A stretch of 64,000 bases of DNA from Bradyrhizobium sp. PSBB068. Its GTDB lineage: Bacteria > Pseudomonadota > Alphaproteobacteria > Rhizobiales > Xanthobacteraceae. The DNA is taken from positions 186,001-250,000 of the forward strand of contig CP069300.1 of NCBI GenBank assembly GCA_016839165.1. Reading direction: 5' to 3'. Shown here one piece after another: positions 8,718-17,400 of the stretch. The notes beneath the pieces were generated by a model. It ran no database searches. It was not told the DNA's origin and was given only the letters and a program-made list of their open reading frames with translations. The position numbers and the translations under genes are program-made. How positions within the stretch are numbered: position 1 is the first letter of the stretch; each line of letters opens with the position of its first letter.

Positions 8718-10211
8718 TCAATCCACCACGATCTTGACGCGGTCGCGCGGCTTCACCTGGGCATGCGCGTCGAGGCCGTTGAGCATCCGGAAGCGCTCGG
8801 CCGGATGATCGACGCCGGCCATGCGGTGCGACAGCGATTCCACGGTGTCGCCGGGCTGTACGGTGATGACCTTGATGCGCAGCGGCCGTGCGGCCTGGAT
8901 CTCATCCAGCGTCAGGCGACGGAATGAATTGACGGTCTCGCGCGCGTTGCGCTCGCTCTCGGTGGATTTCTGCTTGGCGGCGAAGATGAAGCGGTAGACG
9001 TCGCTGCCGAAGCGCAGCGCATAGACCTTGAACTGCCACTGGTCGCCATGCGCCGTGGCTGACGCGGCCGGAAAGCCGTTGATGTTGAGGTCCTCGGTCG
9101 ACGACTTCTCGACGCCTTCCATCCAGCCGGAATTCAGATAGTCGCCGAGCGACTGTTCGGCCGGCACCCGCACCACGTCGAAGCGCATCGCCTGGCTGCC
9201 GCCCTCGCGGACGCCGATCACGGCCTGCGCGGTGTTGTCGAGCGTGAAATTCTCGGGCGCGGTGAAGGTGAAGCCGAGCTTCGGATGCAGGAATCTGCGG
9301 CCACGGACAAAACCTTCGCTGGGGTCCTCGCCATAGACGATGTTGTCGATCGCGGCGAGATAAGTCTCGCGGTCGCGCTCGTCGTTCTCGGGCGAGGAGT
9401 ATTGCCGCGCGGTGGTCTGCGCATTGGCGATGCGCTCCGGTGTCGCCGGATGCGACGAGGTGAAATCCTGCGCACGCGGATCAAGTGCGGTCTTGCCGAC
9501 CTTGAGCGCGGCGTTGCGCTCCATCGCGGTCAGGAAGCGTGCCGCGCCGTAGGGATCGAAATGCGCGCGCGCGGCGATCCCGACGCCGATGCCGTCGGCC
9601 TCGAACTCCTGCTGCCGGGAGAAGCTCGCCATCGTCAGCTTGGTCTTGGCGAGCGCCAGCGCCGTCAGATCGGGGTCGGTGCTCATGTCGGTGACGACGC
9701 GCGTCACCACCGCCGCCTGGCGCGCCTGGTCCTCGCGCATCGCGGCGTGTTTGGCCAGCACATGCGCCATCTCGTGGCTCAGCACCGAGGAGAGCTCGGA
9801 GGTGTCGCTGGCGAGTGCGATGAGACCGCGGGTGACGTAGAGCTGGCCGGTCGGCAACGCGAAGGCGTTGACCGCGCCGGAATTGAGGATCGTGACCTTG
9901 TAGGCCTGGTCGGGCCGCTCGGAGGCGGCGACCAGCCGCTCGACGGTCTTGCTGATCAAGGCCTCGAGCTTGGGGTCGTCATAGGCGCCGCCATAGGACG
10001 ACAGGATGCGCTCATGCTCGCGCTCGCTGTTGGGCGTCTGCTGCACCACCCGGTTCGGCTTCACCGGCGCCGCCGCCGCCGCCGGGGTGACCTGCTCGAA
10101 CCGGCCGACATTGCCGCAGGCCGACAGCGTGAGGGCCGCGCAGACGAGCGCAGGCGCTGCCGAAAGGCGGCGGCCAGTCCCATCTTCACGCCGTCCAGCG
10201 CGCTCAATCAC
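8718..10211 (-). CDS. M48 family zinc metalloprotease lipoprotein with C-terminal LysM-like region
   Basis: 497 residues from a GTG start. The N-terminus carries a lipobox (LVCAALTLSAC, Cys about 32). The catalytic domain has the zinc motif HEMAH in LSHEMAHVLAKH (about residue 145) and the third ligand in QQEFEADGIG (about residue 205), as in BepA/LoiP-type periplasmic M48 proteases that survey outer-membrane proteins. A ~100-residue domain follows. The C-terminus (ITVQPGDTVESLSHRMAG...RMLNGLD...PRDRVKIVV) resembles a LysM-type peptidoglycan-binding module. Expected location is the periplasm, anchored by lipid. Confidence 0.9.
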   Translation of the reverse strand: MIERAGRREDGTGRRLSAAPALVCAALTLSACGNVGRFEQVTPAAAAAPVKPNRVVQQTPNSEREHERILSSYGGAYDDPKLEALISKTVERLVAASERPDQAYKVTILNSGAVNAFALPTGQLYVTRGLIALASDTSELSSVLSHEMAHVLAKHAAMREDQARQAAVVTRVVTDMSTDPDLTALALAKTKLTMASFSRQQEFEADGIGVGIAARAHFDPYGAARFLTAMERNAALKVGKTALDPRAQDFTSSHPATPERIANAQTTARQYSSPENDERDRETYLAAIDNIVYGEDPSEGFVRGRRFLHPKLGFTFTAPENFTLDNTAQAVIGVREGGSQAMRFDVVRVPAEQSLGDYLNSGWMEGVEKSSTEDLNINGFPAASATAHGDQWQFKVYALRFGSDVYRFIFAAKQKSTESERNARETVNSFRRLTLDEIQAARPLRIKVITVQPGDTVESLSHRMAGVDHPAERFRMLNGLDAHAQVKPRDRVKIVVD

Positions 10212-10263
10212 GTCAAAAACTCACAAATTGTCCCGTGAATCGGCCGGGCTGTAGCCAGAGCCT

Positions 10264-11058
10264 CTAGTTCCCGCCGAGCACTTCAATCTGCCCCACCCGG
10301 AGCAATTCGATTCGCGGCCCACGTCGCGCTTCCACCCAGCCTCGCACACGAATCCTGCGATTTTCCAGAGACTTGGGCGCAAGCCCGGCCGCCTCGAACG
10401 CAGGGACTATGCGCCTTGAAATAGTCAGAGCAAAGTCCCGTGTCCAGTTTCGGCCGAAATTCAGGTAAGTCGTCGCGCCCGCCTGGCGCACGGACAAAAC
10501 CCTGCCCTCGACCACGGTAAAACGCCCGATCCCGGCCAAAATATCGTCCGGACTTTCAGCGTTTTTTATGACCGTGGCCTCCGCCCAGGTTCCCGATCGG
10601 GCGGCGCGCGCCTCGCCTTCCGCCGCCATCAGCGCCGCGGCGCAATCCTTGTCGGCGATGTCGGACGACACCAGCGCGACGCCCTGGCGCAGCAACTCTC
10701 TTTGTACGGGCGTCTCGCTGCCTTCGAGGAATGCGTAGGCCGGTTGCCGGCCATAGCGGTCCGGCGTGTCGTCCTGTCCGCGCAACGTCACCTCTCGGCC
10801 GGCCAGCAGCGCGCCCAGCGCTGCGGTGGCCTTCGCCCGGTCGGCCACCTCGATCCCGGCGAGCCTGACCTCGCGGCCGTCGTCCAGCCGCAGGCTGCGT
10901 GCGTCGACGACGGCGGTGACGCGACCTTCGCCCTGAATCTCGAAATTGCACCCGGCCGCTTCGGCGCGTCCGATGCATGCGGCGATCGCAAGCGCACACG
11001 CTGTCATCGCAACCGTCCGCTGACGGCGAGGACATGCTCTATCGCGTGGAGACGTCAT
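10264..11058 (-). CDS. Secreted staphylococcal-nuclease-like (SNase) protein
   Basis: About 264 residues from the ATG at 11058. A signal peptide (VAMTACALAIAACIGRAEA) is followed by an SNase-fold segment: GEGRVTAVVDARSLRLDDGREVRLAGIEV, here quoted in part as VVDARSLRLDDGREVRLAG, then DRYGRQPAYAF and an ENRRIRVRGWVE beta element near the C-terminus. The family cleaves nucleic acids, but several secreted bacterial members have lost catalytic residues. Here DRYGR keeps an Arg near the expected catalytic position, while VRLAGIEV replaces the usual VRLxGIDAPE, so activity is uncertain. The frame remains open to 11196, but that extension reads as non-coding. Confidence 0.78.
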   Translation of the reverse strand: MTSPRDRACPRRQRTVAMTACALAIAACIGRAEAAGCNFEIQGEGRVTAVVDARSLRLDDGREVRLAGIEVADRAKATAALGALLAGREVTLRGQDDTPDRYGRQPAYAFLEGSETPVQRELLRQGVALVSSDIADKDCAAALMAAEGEARAARSGTWAEATVIKNAESPDDILAGIGRFTVVEGRVLSVRQAGATTYLNFGRNWTRDFALTISRRIVPAFEAAGLAPKSLENRRIRVRGWVEARRGPRIELLRVGQIEVLGGN

Positions 11059-11481
11059 GCTGCACTCGTCGCTCCGGCACACGCCGTTCGGGGCGTGTTC
11101 GCCAACACGAACAGTCTGGCCGAAAGATCGTTTCGGAGCCACAGGCGAGACCGCATCGATGGGGCCGACACGGCTCGGCGATGCGCCGCTGAACATTTTG
11201 TCGCGGCACTTCTCACTGCGCGCATCGTCATGCCGCGTGTTTCACATCGTTGGGCGCCCGCCGCGCCATCGCCGGATCGCCGATCGCGATGAAGATTGGC
11301 GCCAGAACCTGCGCAGCGCGCTCTCCGCGCCCGTCAACCTTACCCATTGACCATCGCAACTCCGTGCGCGGAATGAGAATTTGTTATTATTGCCAATGAC
11401 TTGCGGCGCAAGCAAACTAATCGGCAATTTTTCGAAATAGCGGCCGAAGCGCGGTCGCTCACGCATATTGCCGAGGTCCTT
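11059..11481. other. Intergenic region upstream of the giant repeat gene
   Basis: About 420 bp without a convincing gene, between two divergent genes. The last 100 bp is locally AT-richer (GAATTTGTTATTATTGCCAA at 11371-11390), as expected for a promoter. I could not fix a -35/-10 pair. Open frames crossing it in several phases have no family-like features. Confidence 0.5.
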
Positions 11482-14400
11482 GTGTCGAATCCGGTTGTTC
11501 TGACGCTGACGACCAGCGATCCCGTCCACGATTACACCCAGCTCTACAACGCGATCTCGGCGATCAGCGTCGGCGGCGGCCTCGCTGCGGCCAACACCGA
11601 TTACGTCATCAACTTCTCGCTCTCTTCCAGTGCCCGCACGTTGCAGCTGCTCGACGATCTGCCGGTCATCAACCTGATGAACGGCTCGACGCTCACCTTC
11701 GACGGCAACTCCGACTACAACAATCAGCTCGGCGGGCAGGACTACAGCGACGTCATCGACGCGCGCGGTTATCAGGGCTTCGTCGTCACCGCGGGCAAGG
11801 TGACGTTCAAGAACCTCACCATCATCAATGCGGTTGCGAGCGGCGGTAATGGCGGCACCGGCGGCGGTGGCGGCGGTGCGGGTCTCGGCGGCGGCCTGTT
11901 CGTCGGGCAGAACGCCGACGTCACGCTCAACAATGTCAATTTCGGCAACAACGCCGCCAAGGGCGGCAATGGTGGCGCGGTCGATCCGGCCGGCGGTGGC
12001 GGCGGTGGCGGCGGCATCGGTGCCGATGGCGGCAGTGGCAATGGCGGCGGCGGTGGTGGCGGCGGCTTCGGCGGTCACGACTATTATGGCGACCACGGCA
12101 ATGGCGCCAACGGTTACAGCGAAGCCGGCTCTGATAGCCAGCATCCTTCAACAGGCGCGCAGGGTTCCAGCGGCACGCCGGCGACCGTCGTCGGTCCAGG
12201 CGGCGGACAGAGCGCCGACAACTACGGCGGCATCGGCTACGGCGCGCATGCCTCCGGCGGCGCAAATGGTGGCGGTGGTGCCGGCGGCGTCGGCGGCGGC
12301 GGCGGCGGCATCGGTGGCGGCAACTCGGTCGGCGGCGGCCCTTCGGGCACGCTGATCGGCTTCGGCGGCGCGGGTGGTATCGGCGGCGGTGGCGGCGGCG
12401 GCATCTTCGCCGGCGGCAATGGCGGCTTCGCTGGTGGCGGCGGCGGATCCGGCAACGGCAGCGGATATGCGCATACCGGCGGCAATGGCGGCTTCGGCGG
12501 TGGTGGCGGCGGCTCGAACGGTACGCCCGGCACCGGCGGGTTCGGCGCGGGCAGCGGCTCGCTCGCCGGCGGCGGTGGCGGCGGTCTCGGCGCCGGCGGC
12601 GATATCTTCGTCCAGCAAGGCGGCAAGCTGACCGTGATCGGCGGCACCCTGTCCGGTGCCACCGAGACCGGCGGCACCGGCGCCAATGGTGCCGGCAACG
12701 GCTCCGCCCATGGCGACATCTTCATCCAGGGCACGATGGTCGTCACGCCGACGCACACCGTTTCCACGGTCTTCGAGGGCCTGCAGACCGTCACCACGCT
12801 GACGATCGCCGACACGATCGCGGATGAAAAGGGCATCAGCGGCACCGGCACGAGCGGAAAGCTGCAGATCTCGGGCGGCGGCACGCTGACGCTGACCGGC
12901 GCCAACACTTACGTCGGCGGCACCCAGATCGACGGCGGCAATACGCTCTCGATCGCCGCCGACAACAATATCGGCGGTTCGGCCGGCGCGCTCATCCTCA
13001 ACGGCGGCACGCTGACCACGACCGGCGGCTACACCTTCACCCACGACATCCAGGTCACCGCCAATGGCGGCACTTTCGACATCTCGTCCGGCACGATTGC
13101 CGACACTGGCGCCATCAGCGGTTCAGGCACGTTCACGCTGTCGGGCGCCGGCACGCTGCAACTCGGGCTTGGTCAGCTCGCAGGGCTGACCGGGACGCTC
13201 AATTTGAGCGGCGGGCATCTGTCGCTGACAACGAGCGGCACGTTCGACGATTCGATTTCGGTCGGCGGCAGCTCGCTCCTGAAGATCGCGAACGGTGCAA
13301 CCGTCACCGATACCGCCCTGATCAGTGGCAGCGGCAATCTCGGAATCGACGGCGGCGGCACGTTCGTCCTCAGCCATGCCAACACCTATGGCAGCACGAC
13401 GATCTATTCGGGCACGGTATGGCTGACCACGGCCGGCGCAGCCGGCGCCGGCAACATCTCGTTCACCCCAGGACTTGCCAGCACGCTGAAGATTGACGAT
13501 GCCGCGCTGACCGGCAACGCGTTCACCAACAGCATCTCCAACTTCAATCCCGGCCAGTCCATTGACCTGACCGGGCTGCACTACAACACCCAGAACACCG
13601 CGCTCAACACCGTCAGTCTTTCCGGCAACGTCCTCACGGTCTCGAACGGCACGGCGACGGATACGTTGACGGTGAACGGGCTCGACGGCGGCGCCCGCTT
13701 CCAGCTTTCGCAGGATGCAAATGGCGGCACGGTCGTGCAGCTCGCGTCGACGCGCGTCTTCAACGTCTCGACCGTCACCGAGCTCAACGCGGCCATCCTG
13801 CAGATGGATTCCGGCGGCCAGAACGCCGCGCCGAATGCCAACTACACCATCAACATCACCGCCAGCTTCAGCCTCTCGTCGGAGCTGTACGCGCTCAATC
13901 TCTTGAGCGGATCTAGCGTCACCATCAACGGCAGCGACGGTCACGGCGGCGCCTACACGATCGACGGCCTCAACGCCCAGCGCGGCTTCTTCGTCTATGC
14001 CGGCAACGTCAATCTCGAGAACCTGACCATCCAGAACACGGTGGCCGCGGGCGGCCGCGTCATCCAGGGCGGCGGCGGCGGTGGTGCCGGGCTCGGCGGC
14101 GCCCTGTTCGTCTCGGCGAACGGCAGTGCCACGCTCGACAATGTCGTATTTCACAACAGTGCCGCGAACGGCGGCAACGGCGGAACCGGCAGCACCGCGA
14201 GCAACGCCAACCTCGACGGCTTCGGCGGTGGTGGCGGAATGGGCGGCCAGGGCGGCAACAGCAGCGGCGGCGGCATCGGCCTTCACGCGCAGGGCGCGAA
14301 CTCCGCCGCATTCCAGAACGGGGCCGCTGGCATCGTTCCCGGCGCCGCAGGGGGCGGCAAGGGCGTCGACGGCTACCTGATCCCGTTCGAAGGCGGGACC

Positions 14401-17400
14401 ATGCTCTACTGGTATGGTGGAACGGGCGGCGCAAACGGAGGCGGCGGCGGAGCGGGTGGCTTCCTCGGCGACAATAACCGCGCGCACGGCACCGGCGGTG
14501 GCGTCGGCGGCGGCAACGCAATCGACGGCGGCAATGGCGGCTACGGCGGTGGCGGCGGGGCGTTCGGCAATGGTGGATTCGGTGGTGGCGGCGGCTACGG
14601 CGGCAACGGCGGCTTCGGCGGTGGTGGCGGCGTCAGCGGGCTCGGCGGCTTCGGTGGTGGAAACGGCACCGCGGGTGGTGGTGGCGGCCTTGGCGCCGGC
14701 GGCACTGTGTTCGTTCAGCAAGGCGGCTCGCTGACCGTCAAGGGCGGCTCGCTCTCGAATGATTCCGGCTTCAACGCGGTCAAGGGCGGCACCAATGGCG
14801 GCGGCCAGGCCAGCGGCTCCGCGTACGGCTCCGGCATTTTCATCCAGGGCAACAACAATCTCAGCTTCGCCCCTGGCAGCGGGCAGACGCTGACGATCGC
14901 CAACGACATCGCTGACCAGAGCGGCAATGGCGGCATCGCCGCCAACGCGGGTGTTGGTGGGCTCGTCATCAGCGGCGGCGGCACCGTCATCCTCGGTGGC
15001 AACAACACCTATACCGGCAACACCACACTCAGTGGCACCGGCACGCGGGTATCGATCGCGTCCAACGTCAATCTCGGTGCGGTCACCAACGTGCTGAAGC
15101 TCGGCGACGGCACCGGCATCAGCTTCACCAGCAGCTTCACGCAGACCCACAACATCACGGTCGCGGGCGATCCGGTATTCAATGTTGCGGCCGGTCAGAC
15201 GGTCACCCAGAGCGGCGTCATCTCCGATGGCGCGACGCCGGGCGATGTCGAGGTGACCGGCGGCGGCCGGCTGCTGCTGTCGGCGCACAACACCTATTCG
15301 GGCGGCACCGTCATCAAGGGCTCCATCCTCGAGCTGGCGGCGAGCGGCGCGGCGGGCACCGGCGCGATCGCGTTTACCGACGGCTCTACCGAGAAGCTCG
15401 TGCTCGATGCCGCGGCATTCTCCGGCGCCTCGTTCGGCACATCGATCACCGGCTTTGCCGGCGGCGATACCATCGACTTCGGCAATCTCGCCTATGACGC
15501 AACGGCGACGCTGTCCTATGCGAACGGCGTGCTGCTGGTGAAGAGCAGCGGCGGCACGACGCTAGCCTCCTTGAACCTGAGCTTCGGATCAGGCGCCTCG
15601 TTCGGCTCGCTGATGCTGGCGTCCGACGGCTCGGCATCGCCGCATCTCGAGCTCAGGTCGCAGGCGAGCATCGCCTCGGTCATGGCCGACACCACCGGCC
15701 ACCTCACGACGCTGAACGCCGGCAAGGTCGTCACCATATCTGTCGACTTCAGCAACGTCGTGAGCGTGACCGGCGCGCCGCAGCTGCTGCTCAATGACGG
15801 CAAGGCCGCGACCTATCTCAGCGGCAGCGGCTCGCACACGCTGGTGTTCAATTACACCGTGCAGGATGGCGACAGCACGTCCGACCTGCAGGTGCAAAGC
15901 CTTGCGCTCAATGGCGGCACGATCAAGGATCCCGGTGGCCAGGACGCCGACGTGACCCATGCGGCGACCGATCTGCATCTGGTGATCGACGCGATCGCGC
16001 CGACCGTGTCGGTGACCGCGACCCCGGCCTCGCTGCTGGCCGGGCAGACCTCGACCGTCACCTTCACCTTCTCCGAGGCGATCACGGGCTTCGCGCTGAC
16101 CGACACGACGGTGAGCGGCGGGGCGTTGAGCAACCTTGTCCATGTCGGCCTCAACGCCGCGCACCAGGATATCTACACTGCGACCTTCACGCCCGATGTG
16201 ACCAACGCCGAGGCGGGCTCGGTCCAGGTCGATACGTCGAGCTATACCGACGTCGCGGGCAATGCCGGCGCCGCGAGCAACACCATCAGCTTCACCGGCG
16301 ACACCAAGGCGCCGACGGTGTCGGTGTCAGCCGATCACAGCGCGCTGACGGCGGGCGATACTGCGCTTGTCACCTTCACCTTCTCGGAGGCCGTCACCGG
16401 CTTCGGGCTCGGCGATGTCACGGTCCATGGCGGGGCGCTGGGGAACCTGATCCATGTCGGCGTTGATGGCTCCGGCCATGACATCTACACGGCGACCTTC
16501 ACACCCGATGTGACCAACACCGAAGCGGGATCGGTGCAGGTCAACACCTCAAGCTATACCGACGTCGCGGGCAATTCCGGCTCGTCGAGCAACACGATCA
16601 ACTTCACCGGCGACACCAGGGCGCCGTCGGTAACGGTGTCTGCTGACCACAGCGCGCTGCTCGCCGGTCAGAGCGCAGTCGTCACCTTCACCTTCTCTGA
16701 GGCCGTCGCGGGCTTCGCCCTCAACGACGTCAGTGTCAGCGGCGGCAGCCTGGACAGCCTCGTCCATATCGGCGTCAACGGCTCCGGCCATGACATCTAC
16801 ACCGCAACCTTCACGCCCGACGTGACCAACACCGAGGCCGGTTCGGTCCAGGTCAACGCATCCAGCTACAGCGATACGGCCGGTAATGCCGGCGGAGCCA
16901 GCAATACGGTCAACTTCACCGGCGATACGCTGGCGCCGACGGTGTCGGTCACGCTCAACCCGGACACGGTGCTCGCCGGCGACGTCTCGGTCGCGACCTT
17001 CACCTTCTCGGAGGCCGTCTCGGGCTTCACGCTCGCCGGCACCACCGTTCATGGCGGTGCGCTGAGCAATCTCGTGCATGTCGGGCTCAACAGCTCCGGT
17101 CATGACGTCTACACCGCGACCTTCACGCCAGATGTCAGCGACACCGAGACAGGCTCGGTGAAGGTCAATGCGTCGAGCTATACCGATGTGTCCGGCAATG
17201 CCGGTGCGGCCAGCAACACCGCCACGATCGGCGGCGACACGCTGGCGCCGACGGTGTCGGTCGCGGCGGATCGCAACGCGCTGCTGGCGGGCCAGACCGC
17301 GCTGGTGACGTTCACGTTCTCGGAGCAAATCGCAGGCTTCGCGCTCGGCGACGTCGCCGTGCATGGCGGCGCGCTCGGCAATCTGGTCCATGTCGGCGTC

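Noticed and set aside
11401..11481. Upstream extension of the giant protein from a TTG at 11401
   Set aside because: The extension has no signal peptide and no ribosome-binding site, while the GTG at 11482 has GAGG at good spacing and begins where the internal module duplication begins.
13123..15288. 721-codon minus-strand open frame, and others at 16549-18015, 18031-18984 and 12148-13044
   Set aside because: They lie antisense to the giant repeat gene. High GC and repeat structure keep several frames open; residues are Arg/Ala/Asp-rich without domains.
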